From NCBI GenBank assembly GCA_949290295.1, contig CASERH010000012.1, positions 1 to 34,299 of the forward strand: 34,299 nucleotides of DNA, written 5' to 3'. The notes under the pieces are model-generated. The model made no database searches. It was given only the letters and a program-made list of their open reading frames with translations, and was not told where the DNA came from. Within the stretch, counting starts at the first letter, position 1, and every line of letters starts with the position of its first letter. The translations under genes were made by a program, and so were the position numbers. This document shows positions 7,469-16,616 of this stretch, one piece after another. The stretch comes from an uncultured Pseudomonadota bacterium. Its GTDB lineage: Bacteria; Pseudomonadota; Alphaproteobacteria; RF32; CAG-239.

Positions 7469-9139
7469 ATGAGAGAAGAAACAAAGGGGCTGTACGCCGC
7501 CATTATCTTGTCACTTATTGTTATCTTTGCCACTAACTGGTTGTTTCCCTCCAAAAAACAGCCCATAGCCGAAGATACGCCGGAAGTTGCTGTTGAGCAA
7601 GAAGTTGCGAAAACTTCAGCTGACGAGCCTAAGCTTGATGAGGCTCTCTCCACTGCCGAGGCGGCTGCTCTTGATAAACGCGTGCAAATCTCAAACTCCG
7701 CTCTTAAGGGTTCTATCCGTCTCAAAGGTGCCCGTTTTGATGAACTTTACCTTACAAAATATAAACAGACTCTTGATCCCCAAAGTCCTGATGTTGAGCT
7801 CTTGGCTCCCTCTCAAACCAACGCGCCTTATTACGCCGAGTTTGGATGGATTGGAACAGACAGCCGCCTTAAACTTCCTCAGGCTGACACCATCTGGACG
7901 CTCAAAGGCAAACAGCTTACTCCCGAGACACCTATCGTCTTGGAATGGAATAATGGACAAGGCCTTAAATTTGTTCGTAAAATCTCGGTTGATGATGATT
8001 ATATGTTCAATATTGAGCAAATGGTTGAAAATAACAGTGGTAAAGATGTCACCCTTTATCCTTACGGGCTTATCAGCCGCAGCGAGCCAATGTCTGAAAA
8101 CTCAACAAAAGTTGTGCACGAAGGCGTGGCCGGCGTACTTGATTCCACCCTCAAAGAAATCAAATTTTCAACACTCAAAGAAGATAAAAAAGAAACCTTC
8201 ACCTCTAATGGCGGATGGGCCGGTTTCTCTGACCATTATTGGCTTTCAGCCCTTATTCTCGATAACAACTCCGAGAGCAGAGTAAAGTTCTCAACCCCTC
8301 TTGATAACACCTATCAGACGGATTTTGTCGGCCAACCTCTGACAATTACCAGCGGCACGGTGGGCACTTTCAACAGCAAATTCTTTGCCGGCGCTAAGGA
8401 AATTAAGCTCTTAGACCAATATGCCAAGAAATTTAATATCGAAAAGTTTGACTTGGCCGTTGATTTTGGTTGGTATTATTTCTTGACCAAACCTTTCTTC
8501 TATATCCTTGATTTTCTCTACCACTTCATAGGCAATATGGGCTGGGCTATTCTTTTGTTTGCTGCCTTGTTGCGCTTGGCCATGTTCCCGATTGCCAATA
8601 AGTCTTATGAGAGCATGTCTAAGATGAAAAAGGTACAGCCTAAAATTCAGGAACTGCAAGAGAAATTCAAAGATGACAAGACAAAGTTGCAAATGGAAAT
8701 GATGAACCTTTACCGCAAGGAGAAAATTAATCCGGCATCGGGGTGCTTGCCCATGCTCATCCAAATCCCGGTGTTTTTCTCTTTGTACAAGGTTCTAAAC
8801 ATCTCCATTGAAATTCGTCATGCTCCGTTTATCGGCTGGATTAAAGACCTTTCAGCTCCAGACCCCCTCACCATCTCAGCTATCACTCATTTACCGGTAC
8901 CGGGGTTCTTGGATATTGGCGTTTGGCCAATTCTCATGGGCTTGACTATGTACATTCAACAAAAGCTCAACCCCAAACCTGCTAATAAAGACCAAGCCAG
9001 AATGTTTGCTCTGATGCCGCTTATCTTCATGTTTATGCTTGGGCATTTTGCCTCTGGGTTGGTTATCTACTGGACGCTTAGCAATATCCTCTCCATCATG
9101 CAACAAAAAGTTATCATGAAAAAAGTGGGGGTTGATTAA
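7469..9139 (+). CDS. yidC: Membrane protein insertase YidC
   Basis: A 556-residue Gram-negative YidC. An N-terminal membrane helix ([15 protein letters not shown]) is followed by a low-complexity linker, a large periplasmic domain (about 65-325), and the conserved C-terminal insertase domain. That domain contains [19 protein letters not shown] with the hydrophilic-groove arginine, the charged coiled hairpin [37 protein letters not shown], and two final helices. It inserts inner-membrane proteins with or without SecYEG. The start at 7469 has TAGGAG upstream; an in-frame ATG at 7400 would add an atypical extension. The stop overlaps the engB start (TAATG). Confidence 0.96.
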   Translation: MREETKGLYAAIILSLIVIFATNWLFPSKKQPIAEDTPEVAVEQEVAKTSADEPKLDEALSTAEAAALDKRVQISNSALKGSIRLKGARFDELYLTKYKQTLDPQSPDVELLAPSQTNAPYYAEFGWIGTDSRLKLPQADTIWTLKGKQLTPETPIVLEWNNGQGLKFVRKISVDDDYMFNIEQMVENNSGKDVTLYPYGLISRSEPMSENSTKVVHEGVAGVLDSTLKEIKFSTLKEDKKETFTSNGGWAGFSDHYWLSALILDNNSESRVKFSTPLDNTYQTDFVGQPLTITSGTVGTFNSKFFAGAKEIKLLDQYAKKFNIEKFDLAVDFGWYYFLTKPFFYILDFLYHFIGNMGWAILLFAALLRLAMFPIANKSYESMSKMKKVQPKIQELQEKFKDDKTKLQMEMMNLYRKEKINPASGCLPMLIQIPVFFSLYKVLNISIEIRHAPFIGWIKDLSAPDPLTISAITHLPVPGFLDIGVWPILMGLTMYIQQKLNPKPANKDQARMFALMPLIFMFMLGHFASGLVIYWTLSNILSIMQQKVIMKKVGVD

Positions 9140-9780
9140 TGGCTTTTGCTCCGCAAGATTTTACTCAAGAGCAACTCAAAGCCGCAGAAAAGCTTTTTGC
9201 CGGCTCTTGCGATTTTGTCTTGGGCGTGGCAAAGCTTGAACAGCTGCCTTTAACAGAAATGCCGGAGGTGGCTTTTGCAGGGCGTTCCAATGTCGGGAAG
9301 TCCAGCTTGATTAATGCCATAACCGGCAAAAAGGGTCTGGCAAAAACTTCTAACACCCCGGGGCGCACCCAGCAGCTTAACTATTTTAACCTGAGCGGTA
9401 AAATCCACTTAGTTGACCTGCCGGGCTATGGCTATGCCGAAGCGCCTGAAAGCACGGTCAAACAATGGCAAAAGGTTATTTTTGCCTATCTGCAAGGACG
9501 AGTAAACCTTAAGCGCGTTTTCTTGTTGATTGACTCTCGCCACGGGTTCAAAAAAGTTGACCGTGAGGTTATGGAATTACTCGACAAAGCCGCCGTCACT
9601 TATCAAATTGTACTCACCAAGACGGATAAAATCAGCTCCGCCGCACTAACCAAGCTCATGGCTGAAATTGAAACGGAAATTGCCAAACACGCTGCGGCCT
9701 ACACAAAAGTACTCTCAACCAGCTCCGAAAAAAAACAAGGTCTTAATCAACTGCGCGCGGAAATAACTTCTCTCATTTAA
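9139..9780 (+). CDS. engB: Ribosome biogenesis GTPase YihA/YsxC (EngB)
   Basis: A 213-residue TrmE-Era-EngA-EngB-type GTPase needed for 50S subunit assembly. The P-loop is GRSNVGKSS (48-56), switch I has [13 protein letters not shown]3 is DLPGYGYA (93-100), G4 is TKTDK and G5 falls in STSSEKK. Start and yidC stop overlap as TAATG, indicating translational coupling. It is the last gene of the rpmH cluster; a terminator follows 13 bp after the stop. Confidence 0.95.
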   Translation: MAFAPQDFTQEQLKAAEKLFAGSCDFVLGVAKLEQLPLTEMPEVAFAGRSNVGKSSLINAITGKKGLAKTSNTPGRTQQLNYFNLSGKIHLVDLPGYGYAEAPESTVKQWQKVIFAYLQGRVNLKRVFLLIDSRHGFKKVDREVMELLDKAAVTYQIVLTKTDKISSAALTKLMAEIETEIAKHAAAYTKVLSTSSEKKQGLNQLRAEITSLI

Positions 9781-9793
9781 TTTTATTTTGCAC

Positions 9794-9829
9794 AAAAAAA
9801 CACCACCCTTTGCAGAGTGGTGTTTTTTT
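9794..9829. terminator. Bidirectional terminator between engB and rpsA
   Basis: Thirteen-base arms (9794-9806 and 9817-9829) pair perfectly around a 10-nt loop. A-tract and T-tract flank the CACCAC/GTGGTG core, so the hairpin has a U run in both directions. It serves the convergent engB (plus) and rpsA (minus) transcripts. Confidence 0.9.
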
Positions 9830-9851
9830 GACTTAAAGCCAAACGCCGTTT

Positions 9852-11537
9852 TTAAGCGTTTTTCTTCAAAGCTGCGCCAAGAGCATCTCCGAGAGCAGAG
9901 TTGCCGGTATCAGAAGATGTATATTCTTCCAGGGCTTTCTTCTCTTCTTCAATCTCCAAGGCTTTAACCGAGAGGTTCAGCTTGTTGTTTTTCTTGTCAA
10001 CAGTGGTAACTTTTGCTTCCAAGACATCCCCTTCTTTGTAGTTTTCAGGGTTCTGAGCGGCTTTGTCCTTAGACAAATCACCCTTCTTGATGTAGGCATT
10101 AACACCGTTAACAGTAACGTTTACACCTTTGTCATCTGCGCTGGTAACTGTTGCCTTAACAACATCACCTTTCTTGAAGGCTTCCAAAGCGGCGCCAACA
10201 GTGTCTTCAGACAATTGTTTGATTCCTAAGCTGATGCGCTCTTTTTCAACATCAACATCGATAATCTTGGCCTGAATATCTTGGCCTTTGGTGTAGTCTT
10301 TTACGGCTTCTTCACCAGGTTTATCCCAAGAGATATCTGAGAGGTGAATCATGCCGTCAATTTCATCTGACAGACCGACAAACAAACCAAATTCGGTGAT
10401 GTTTTTGATCTTGCCTTCGATAACAGATCCAACCGGGTGCTCTTCAACATAAGCTGCCCACGGGTTCGGGGTGCATTGTTTGATACCCAAGGAAATACGA
10501 CGTTTGTCGGCATCTACTTCCAGAACTTTTACTTGAACTTCTTGTGAGGTAGAAACAATCTTGCCCGGGTGTACGTTCTTGCGGGTCCAGCTCATTTCTG
10601 ATACGTGAACCAAGCCCTCAATACCGTCTTCGAGCTCTACAAATGCGCCGTAGTCGGTGATGTTGGTAACCTTACCGGTGTATACTTCACCAACTTTGTA
10701 TTTCTCGGCGACGTTTTGCCAAGGATCAGCCTCGAGCTGTTTCATGCCCAAAGAAATTCTCTGGTTATCTTCGTTGAATTTGATGACCTGAACTTTCACG
10801 GTCTGGCCAACAGACAAAACTTCTGCCGGATGGTTGATGCGTTTCCAAGAAATATCGGTAACGTGCAACAAACCATCAACACCGCCCAAGTCAATAAATG
10901 CACCGTAGTCAGTGATGTTTTTAACAACACCTTCGAGAACTGCGCCCTCTTTTAAGGTATCAATCAGCTCGGCACGGGCTTCTGCACGGGTCTCTTCCAG
11001 AACAACACGACGAGAAACAACGATGTTGCCTCTAACCTTATCCATTTTCAAAATCTGGAAGGGTTGGGTGATGCCCATTAACGGTGTGATATCGCGAATC
11101 GGACGGATATCAATCTGAGAGCCGGGCAAGAAGGCAATGGCACCATTCAAGTCAACAGTGAAACCACCTTTAACACGGCCAAAGATAACGCCGTTTACAC
11201 GCTCACCTGAATTCAAGCACTTCTCAAGATCTTTCCAAGCTTCTTCACGACGAGCTTTCTCGCGAGAAAGAACGATGTTGCCGTCTTTATCTTCATAGCG
11301 GTCGACATAAACTTCTACCTGATCGCCAACTTTGAGCTCGGCATTTTGGCCAAACTCACGCAAAGGAATGCGGCCCTCAGATTTGAGCCCTACATCAACA
11401 GTGGCAAAATCAGGTGTCAATTTGATGATTGTTCCCTTTACAACAGAACCAACCAAACCTTTGTCGCCGAATTGCTCGTTCAACAAAGCTTCAAAATTTT
11501 CGTTTGTTTCAGGGATTTTAATATCGGTATTAATCAT
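9852..11537 (-). CDS. rpsA: 30S ribosomal protein S1
   Basis: A 561-residue protein with six consecutive S1 RNA-binding repeats, seen by recurring GxV..IT.YGAFV-DL...GLLHVS.ISW and RISLGxKQ motifs. It lets the 30S subunit bind structured mRNAs. The usual length is about 550-570. Two starts are possible: 11564 has AGAGGA touching the ATG with no usable spacing, and 11537 gives MINTDIKIPETNENFEALL, which aligns better with alphaproteobacterial S1 proteins. Neither has a proper Shine-Dalgarno; E. coli rpsA is also known for lacking one and being autoregulated. cmk lies upstream on the same strand, the common proteobacterial pair. Confidence 0.93.
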   Translation of the reverse strand: MINTDIKIPETNENFEALLNEQFGDKGLVGSVVKGTIIKLTPDFATVDVGLKSEGRIPLREFGQNAELKVGDQVEVYVDRYEDKDGNIVLSREKARREEAWKDLEKCLNSGERVNGVIFGRVKGGFTVDLNGAIAFLPGSQIDIRPIRDITPLMGITQPFQILKMDKVRGNIVVSRRVVLEETRAEARAELIDTLKEGAVLEGVVKNITDYGAFIDLGGVDGLLHVTDISWKRINHPAEVLSVGQTVKVQVIKFNEDNQRISLGMKQLEADPWQNVAEKYKVGEVYTGKVTNITDYGAFVELEDGIEGLVHVSEMSWTRKNVHPGKIVSTSQEVQVKVLEVDADKRRISLGIKQCTPNPWAAYVEEHPVGSVIEGKIKNITEFGLFVGLSDEIDGMIHLSDISWDKPGEEAVKDYTKGQDIQAKIIDVDVEKERISLGIKQLSEDTVGAALEAFKKGDVVKATVTSADDKGVNVTVNGVNAYIKKGDLSKDKAAQNPENYKEGDVLEAKVTTVDKKNNKLNLSVKALEIEEEKKALEEYTSSDTGNSALGDALGAALKKNA

Positions 11538-11674
11538 TAAGTATTTATATTTCAAAAATGCCATTCCTCTTGAAATAAAAAGCGAGGCGGACTTGTGCGT
11601 GGTTAAAACTCAAGCCAAAACAGCGCACCCTGTTGTTGGCTCGTGCCTAACTTATACACGCAAATATTTATTTT

Positions 11675-12340
11675 TCAAGCTTTTTTTGCTGATTTATCGA
11701 TAATCTCGCAGACTTTTTCAAAAACCTCTGCCGCTGAGTAGGCTGAGGTGTCAAAAATAATTGCATCTGTCGCAGGTTTTAGTGGCGCTGCCGCCCGATT
11801 TTCGTCTCTTTCATCGCGTTCGCGAATCTGCGCCAACACATCTTCATAACTCTTGTTTAGCCCTTTGGATTGATACTCCAAGAATCGGCGCTCCGCTCTA
11901 ACCTCCGGAGAAGCGGTAATAAACAACTTTATGTCTGCACTGGGACAAACAACCGTGCCGGTATCTCTGCCGTCATAAACGGCGCCCGAAGCCGGAGAGC
12001 CATCTGCAAACACCGGTTTCTTGGAAAAATCTTGTTGCATTTTCAACAAAGCTTGCCGAACTTTGGGCTGCGCAGCTACAACTGAGGCCGCTCTGCCACC
12101 AATATCTGAGCGAAAATCTTTGTGATGAGAAAGCTCCATCATTTTGGGGAAAGTCAGCCCTAAAGCGGCTTTTTCCGCCGCAGCTTCATTCTCCAGCGAC
12201 TGACCGCTTAAGACTAACTCCAGTCCCACCGCGCGGTAGACCATGCCGGTATCAAAATAGGCCAAATTATATTTTTTGGATAGGCTGCCAGCCAGAGTTC
12301 CCTTGCCGGCAGAGGCCGGTCCATCAATCGTAATTATCAT
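11675..12340 (-). CDS. cmk: Cytidylate kinase
   Basis: A 221-residue nucleoside monophosphate kinase converting CMP or dCMP to the diphosphate with ATP. The P-loop is IDGPASAGKGT at the very N-terminus (about 5-15), followed by YFDTGMVYRAVG, the DGRDTGTVVCPSADIKLFITAS segment that is diagnostic for Cmk, and the lid arginines in RAERRFLE. Length is normal. It lies about 140 bp upstream of rpsA on the minus strand. Confidence 0.95.
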   Translation of the reverse strand: MIITIDGPASAGKGTLAGSLSKKYNLAYFDTGMVYRAVGLELVLSGQSLENEAAAEKAALGLTFPKMMELSHHKDFRSDIGGRAASVVAAQPKVRQALLKMQQDFSKKPVFADGSPASGAVYDGRDTGTVVCPSADIKLFITASPEVRAERRFLEYQSKGLNKSYEDVLAQIRERDERDENRAAAPLKPATDAIIFDTSAYSAAEVFEKVCEIIDKSAKKA

Positions 12341-12471
12341 GCTCAGTCCGTATATTTTTGAGTTGTAACAAAAATTTTACTTTATCTGTTGTAAAATAGA
12401 CTATAAACTAAACATAGGAAAGCCAAATTATCGGTTATGCCATGGATTTTTTGATATGCAGGAGAAGGACT

Positions 12472-12999
12472 ATGTTTGGAAAAAGCTTTTTGGCACTATT
12501 GTGCTCAGCATTTGCCCTTGTCTTTAGCGCCCAAACCTCTTGGGCTTTTGTGGTGCAGGATATTAACAATGCTCTCTCGTTTAACAACACTTCCAGAACT
12601 CCGTCTTCAGTTCAGCCTCAACCAATAAAAACTCAACCGCCCGTGGTGGATAACACCCCCATTGACTACACAGGTATTGCAGACAAACTCCTCCCTTCTG
12701 AGGAAGGAGAAGACTTTTATATTGATATGCAGCAAAAATCCTCACAAACCATTTCCGCTAAACCGGAGCAGACTTTTTTTGTTATCCTTCCAGAGGAAGC
12801 CGCTAGTTCTTGGCATTTTGATGAAAACTTTAAATTGGCGGAGGTTGTCAGCTCTGAGCTTGATAATCATAGGAGAATCTTAGAATTTAGAGTGTTGTGC
12901 TGTGGAGAGGGAACCCTCTTTCTTGACAACATCATTAAAAAAGGCAGCCAGGTTAGAGTTCTGCAAAGTAAAATTCTTAGATTGCGTGTAGAAAAATAG
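12472..12999 (+). CDS. Secreted protein of unknown function
   Basis: A 175-residue exported protein. The first 25 residues are a signal peptide (FLALLCSAFALVFSAQ core, cleavage near TSWA). A proline- and glutamine-rich linker follows (about 40-65). The C-terminal 80 residues look like an all-beta domain, with a pattern SSWHFDENFKLAEV...RILEFRVLCCGEGTLFL. That layout recalls chagasin-like inhibitors (I42), but this is a weak visual resemblance. The start at 12472 is preferred because GGAGAAGG lies 5 nt upstream and the signal peptide starts there; an upstream in-frame ATG at 12442 has no such site. rsmE follows after 16 bp. Confidence 0.72.
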   Translation: MFGKSFLALLCSAFALVFSAQTSWAFVVQDINNALSFNNTSRTPSSVQPQPIKTQPPVVDNTPIDYTGIADKLLPSEEGEDFYIDMQQKSSQTISAKPEQTFFVILPEEAASSWHFDENFKLAEVVSSELDNHRRILEFRVLCCGEGTLFLDNIIKKGSQVRVLQSKILRLRVEK

Positions 13000-13015
13000 C
13001 GGAAACGATTTCAAT

Positions 13016-13753
13016 ATGAGTGAAAAAAATAAAATTCGTATTTATGTACCCCAAAACTTGGCTCCTGATATGGAAATTACTCTTCCGCCGGAGCAATCTC
13101 ATTATTTGTGCAACGTTATGCGGCTCGGTAGTGGAAAGATTATACGTTGTTTTAACGAGAATAACGGAGAATTCTTAGCTAAAATTATTGAGGCAAATAA
13201 AAAGCAAACAATTTTGCAGATTTTGTCCTTGGAGCAACTGCCCCAAAAATCTCCGGATATTTGGCTTGTTTTCGCCCCGCTTAAGAAAGATCGCACTGAT
13301 TTCTTGGTTGAAAAAGCGGTTGAGCTCGGGGTTAATAAAATTATTCCCGTCTTTACTCGTTTTGGAATCACTGATAAGATACGCTCTGACAGAGTTAAGG
13401 CTCAACTGGTGGAAGCTGTCGAACAATGTGAGCGTTTTGATGTGCCCACTTTGGATGAAATATCGGATTTGAACAGCCTACTAAAAAACTGGCCACAATC
13501 CAGAAAATTGTTCTTTATGGATGAGGCAAGAACCGGGCTACCTGCCGTTGATGCGTTTGACGCTTGTAAGAATCAACCTGCAGCTCTGTTAATTGGACCT
13601 GAAGGAGGATTTGCTCCGGAGGAAGCTTCTTTGCTTAGGCGTTTACCTTTTGTTTGTCCGGTTTCTTTGGGCCCCAGGATTTTACGTGCGGAAACTGCCG
13701 CAACTGCCGCTCTGGCTGTTTGGCAGGCTGTCGCCGGTGATTGGAAGGAGTGA
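13016..13753 (+). CDS. rsmE: 16S rRNA m3U1498 methyltransferase RsmE
   Basis: A 245-residue SPOUT-class methyltransferase that methylates N3 of U1498 in 16S rRNA. An N-terminal PUA-like domain (HYLCNVMRLGSGKIIRCFN) is followed by the SPOUT domain with KKDRTDFLVEKAVELGV. The knotted SAM-binding segment carries LIGPEGGFAPEEA (about 191-203) and LGPRILRAETAATAAL, both diagnostic. It lies 16 bp after the secreted-protein gene and 4 bp before the response regulator. Confidence 0.95.
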   Translation: MSEKNKIRIYVPQNLAPDMEITLPPEQSHYLCNVMRLGSGKIIRCFNENNGEFLAKIIEANKKQTILQILSLEQLPQKSPDIWLVFAPLKKDRTDFLVEKAVELGVNKIIPVFTRFGITDKIRSDRVKAQLVEAVEQCERFDVPTLDEISDLNSLLKNWPQSRKLFFMDEARTGLPAVDAFDACKNQPAALLIGPEGGFAPEEASLLRRLPFVCPVSLGPRILRAETAATAALAVWQAVAGDWKE

Positions 13754-13757
13754 TTTT

Positions 13758-14432
13758 ATGAAAACACTAATTGCTGATGATCATGAGCTTTTTTTAAAGG
13801 GACTGGAGATGATCCTTCATGACCATGACCCTAAAATGGAAATTGTCATTGCTAAAAATTATACCGATATCTTTTCAATAATCGAAAAAAACAAGGATTT
13901 TGATTTAATCCTAACTGATTTGGCCATGCCTGGTGCTAAATGGCTTGATGCCATTCAACGAATCCACCAAACTCTGCCTGACACGCCAATTATCATATTA
14001 TCCGCGGTTTTTGATAAGGAAATCGTGCAAAAAACTATAGAAATCGGAGCCGCAGGCTATATTCCCAAAACCTCCAGTAATGCTGTCATTATCGGTGCCG
14101 TAACTCTGGTCCTGTCCGGCGGTGTTTATATTCCACCGGAATTATTGCAGGGAACCAACCAAAATGAATTTGATCTTCTCAAACAAGTGGAAAATATGTC
14201 GCCGGCACAAGATGTCTCCGAAAAGGTTAAAATTCTTTCTCCCAGACAGATTGATGTTATCCGCCTTATCTCGCAAGGTAAATCAAATAAGCAAATTGCC
14301 TATGAGTTGGGGCTTACAGAGGGAACCGTTAAGCTCCACGTGACGGCAATCTTGAAGCTTCTTAACGTTTACAACCGGACCGGAGCAGTGGTTGAGGCTA
14401 CAAAACTTGGACTAATCAAACCTATTAAATAA
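13758..14432 (+). CDS. NarL/LuxR-type response regulator
   Basis: A 224-residue two-component response regulator. Receiver domain 1-120: acidic pair Asp7/Asp8, phosphoacceptor Asp54 in LILTDLAMPG, Ser82 in IILSAVF and Lys104 in YIPKTS. The C-terminal HTH has the LuxR pattern LSPRQIDVIRLISQGKSNKQ then IAYELGLTEGTVKLHV (about 155-195). Phosphorylation would be expected to switch DNA binding. The start at 13758 has GGAAGGAG upstream and gives a complete receiver; the longer open frame back to 13593 overlaps rsmE and is not coding. No histidine kinase is adjacent, but the next gene looks like an HPt protein. Confidence 0.9.
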   Translation: MKTLIADDHELFLKGLEMILHDHDPKMEIVIAKNYTDIFSIIEKNKDFDLILTDLAMPGAKWLDAIQRIHQTLPDTPIIILSAVFDKEIVQKTIEIGAAGYIPKTSSNAVIIGAVTLVLSGGVYIPPELLQGTNQNEFDLLKQVENMSPAQDVSEKVKILSPRQIDVIRLISQGKSNKQIAYELGLTEGTVKLHVTAILKLLNVYNRTGAVVEATKLGLIKPIK

Positions 14433-14443
14433 CACAAAAGAAC

Positions 14444-14803
14444 ATGTTAGAAAAACCTATAAAACTTAATCTTACGCGATTTGACGAATATAAAAATGTC
14501 TTCGGAGCAAGAAAAATTCACTCTCTTTGGAATGAATTTCTTGCGCAATCCGTAAAAAACTGGCAAGATATTGAAAAAACTGACTGGGAAGGGAAACGTC
14601 TGATTTTCCATAGTTGGAGGTCTTCTTCCCAGGTGTTTGGAATGGACGATTTTTCTGCCATCTGTTTGGTTATTGAGGACAGAATCATCAGACATCGTTT
14701 TAAAGATTTGGACAAGATGGTGGCTCAAAGCCAAGATGTCTTTGAGGAAAGTGTTAAACAAGTTATTGATGCTTTTTCTAAAATGGAGCCGGAAAATGAT
14801 TAA
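14444..14803 (+). CDS. HPt-like histidine phosphotransfer protein
   Basis: A 119-residue, probably all-helical cytosolic protein. The segment FHSWRSSSQVFGMDDFSAIC (from Phe55) matches the HPt pattern aHSLKGSsg.fG...L...C..LE: a histidine (His56), small residues, glycine and a second helix containing cysteine and acidic positions. The C-terminal half (FKDLDKMVAQSQDVFEESVKQ) gives further helices as expected for a four-helix bundle. HPt proteins pass phosphate between a hybrid kinase and a response regulator, and a response regulator lies 11 bp upstream. The usual Lys after the histidine is Arg59 here, so the call is by pattern and context. Its end overlaps rquA by 8 bp. Confidence 0.55.
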   Translation: MLEKPIKLNLTRFDEYKNVFGARKIHSLWNEFLAQSVKNWQDIEKTDWEGKRLIFHSWRSSSQVFGMDDFSAICLVIEDRIIRHRFKDLDKMVAQSQDVFEESVKQVIDAFSKMEPEND

Positions 14804-15548
14804 CGAAACCAAGAAAAAATTGCCTGCCTATACTCAGCTTGTTTATGGAGATATTTACAACAGTTTGGATAAAAGCAATGCCCTTGATTCCAATTGGTCT
14901 GCAAATGTGCGTACTTTTTTTCAGTACAACAGACTTGTTGATGCCGCCCTAAACAATATAAAAATGAACCAGAATGTCTTGCAACTCGGGCTTGTTTTTG
15001 GCAATGAGATTGATCAGGTTGCTCAGAGAATCGGGGCTTATGGGCAGTACGACATTTTAGATATCAATAGTTTTCAAGTTTCTCGAAACCAAGAAAAATA
15101 TGGCAATATTTATCCTGCCTTAAAGATTTTTGAACAAGATGCCGCAAAAATCAACATTCAAAATCAGTACGATGTTGTCCTTTGCTTTTTGCTTTTACAA
15201 GAATTACCTCCGGCAACCAAAGCCAAAGTAATTAACAATGCTCTGAATGCTGTTAAACCCGGTGGTTGTGCCGTCTTTGTTGATTACCACAACCCTAATC
15301 CCTGGCACCCCTTACGCTACTTTGTTCGGATGTACAATCGTCTTTATCACCCGTTTGCCGAAAAACTTTGGGATAGGGATATTGATACTTTTGCAAAAAA
15401 CAAATCACAGTTTGTTTGGCGTAAAAGCCTCTATTTTGGAGGAATGTTCCAAAAAGTGGTGGCAACAAAAAAGGCCAGCCCGATTGATGAAATTCTCGTG
15501 GCTGAGGCAAATAAAGCCGAAACAGGCTTCTTCCTGCCGGATTTTTAG
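14796..15548 (+). CDS. rquA: RquA-like rhodoquinone biosynthesis protein (UbiE-like SAM fold)
   Basis: A 250-residue protein with a class I methyltransferase fold. RquA-type features are the N-terminal segment with NVRTFFQYNRLVDAAL, a modified SAM loop NVLQLGLVFGNEIDQVA, ILDINSFQV for the acidic position, DVVLCFLLLQELP, and especially AVFVDYHNPNPWHPLRY followed by LYHPFAEKLWDRDI. RquA converts ubiquinone to rhodoquinone, using SAM as amino donor, and allows fumarate respiration at low oxygen. The usual HE of the FLLHE motif is QE here, so it could be a divergent member with another substrate. GGAG lies 7 nt before the ATG, inside the HPt-like gene; the start overlaps that gene's stop. Confidence 0.62.
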   Translation: MINETKKKLPAYTQLVYGDIYNSLDKSNALDSNWSANVRTFFQYNRLVDAALNNIKMNQNVLQLGLVFGNEIDQVAQRIGAYGQYDILDINSFQVSRNQEKYGNIYPALKIFEQDAAKINIQNQYDVVLCFLLLQELPPATKAKVINNALNAVKPGGCAVFVDYHNPNPWHPLRYFVRMYNRLYHPFAEKLWDRDIDTFAKNKSQFVWRKSLYFGGMFQKVVATKKASPIDEILVAEANKAETGFFLPDF

Positions 15549-16519
15549 AGTAGAGTTTTTATCTTTTCTGCTATCTTTTGCGCAGGGTCCAAGCGCTCTT
15601 GCGGTGTGAATACCAAGGCCTTCTCGTCTTCAACGGCAATGGCATAGCCTTTTGCATACAGGGAAGATATAAACCTCTTATGCTTGGCGGTGAGCCAATC
15701 TCGCCCCTCAAAGATTAAAACCGGGTTTCCTGAGCCGCAGGCCTCACTTGCCATTGAAACAGAATCCCCCGTCACGATAATCTTGTCGCCACAGGCATAA
15801 AAACCCATTATCGGATTTTCTTTTTTCTCTCCCCACAAATATGTGTAGGCCGGAATATCTTTGAGTTCTGCCATAATTACCTCTTCCGCTTCTGTTCCGG
15901 TTCGGCGCGAGGTAGAAATCAGAATTGATCCTCCGATTTTTTGGTGAATATTTTTTATTTCTTGGCCTAATTTTTGGGCATTTTCCAAGCTAAACGGGCG
16001 GCCTTTAATCGACCCGCCGATGATTACCGATAGCCACGGCTTGGGAAGTTTTGAAAATATCGGTGCCCATTTTTCTTTTGCTTGCAAAATCGCCTCTTTC
16101 GATACGCGATGCGGGCATCCGGTGATAAAAAAGAAGTTACCTCCCTTACTTTTTTTTGCATCGTGCTCAGAAACGATGACCAAGTCCAAATCTTTTAATC
16201 CGCAATTGCCGGGGTGCATTAGTTGTATAATTTTGGTTTTTTCATCTGATTGTTTTTTTATCCATCTGGCTATTGGCGTGGTACGGCGGCTGATGGACAG
16301 AACAAGATCCGGCCAAGGAGCATCCAGGTGGGAGCTTTCTTTTTTGTTTACACCAATGAGAGAGCGACCTTTCAGATAATTCGGCAGCTTGGCCCAGCGT
16401 GTGTATACTATTTTTTTCTCCTCAACATTAACCAAATCACCCAGGGCTAAAATAATTCCCTTGGCTTGACCCACGCTACCCATTCGGTCATCTAAAAGGG
16501 CCCACATAGTCTTTTTCAT
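15545..16519 (-). CDS. ELM1-family (DUF1022) protein
   Basis: A 324-residue protein of the family named after the plant mitochondrial fission factor ELM1, widespread in alphaproteobacteria. Two Rossmann-like halves have a glycosyltransferase-like (GT-B) look. The N-terminus has LLDDRMGSVGQAKG, the middle PDLVLSISRRTTPIARWIKK and IIQLMHPG, and the second half SVIIGGSIKG, ILISTSRRTG, then IIVTGDSVSMASEACGSG with its GDS-MASEA nucleotide-sugar-like loop. The bacterial function is not established. It is convergent with the rquA-like gene and overlaps it by 4 bp. No clear Shine-Dalgarno precedes the ATG. Confidence 0.85.
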   Translation of the reverse strand: MKKTMWALLDDRMGSVGQAKGIILALGDLVNVEEKKIVYTRWAKLPNYLKGRSLIGVNKKESSHLDAPWPDLVLSISRRTTPIARWIKKQSDEKTKIIQLMHPGNCGLKDLDLVIVSEHDAKKSKGGNFFFITGCPHRVSKEAILQAKEKWAPIFSKLPKPWLSVIIGGSIKGRPFSLENAQKLGQEIKNIHQKIGGSILISTSRRTGTEAEEVIMAELKDIPAYTYLWGEKKENPIMGFYACGDKIIVTGDSVSMASEACGSGNPVLIFEGRDWLTAKHKRFISSLYAKGYAIAVEDEKALVFTPQERLDPAQKIAEKIKTLL

Positions 16520-16616
16520 GTTTGATAACTTTCAAAATTCCATAGTCAAAATCTTCTAACGCTTGTAGTATAAGAGTAATCTTGATTAAAACAATCTTTT
16601 TATGGAGAAAGCGCAC

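Noticed and set aside
12472-12999. Firm call of a chagasin-type protease inhibitor
   Set aside because: The strand pattern is suggestive, but the conserved loop motifs cannot be recognised, so it is left as a secreted protein.
13593-13757. Extended N-terminus for the response regulator
   Set aside because: It lies within the rsmE coding region in another frame; the receiver domain begins at 13758 behind a strong GGAAGGAG.
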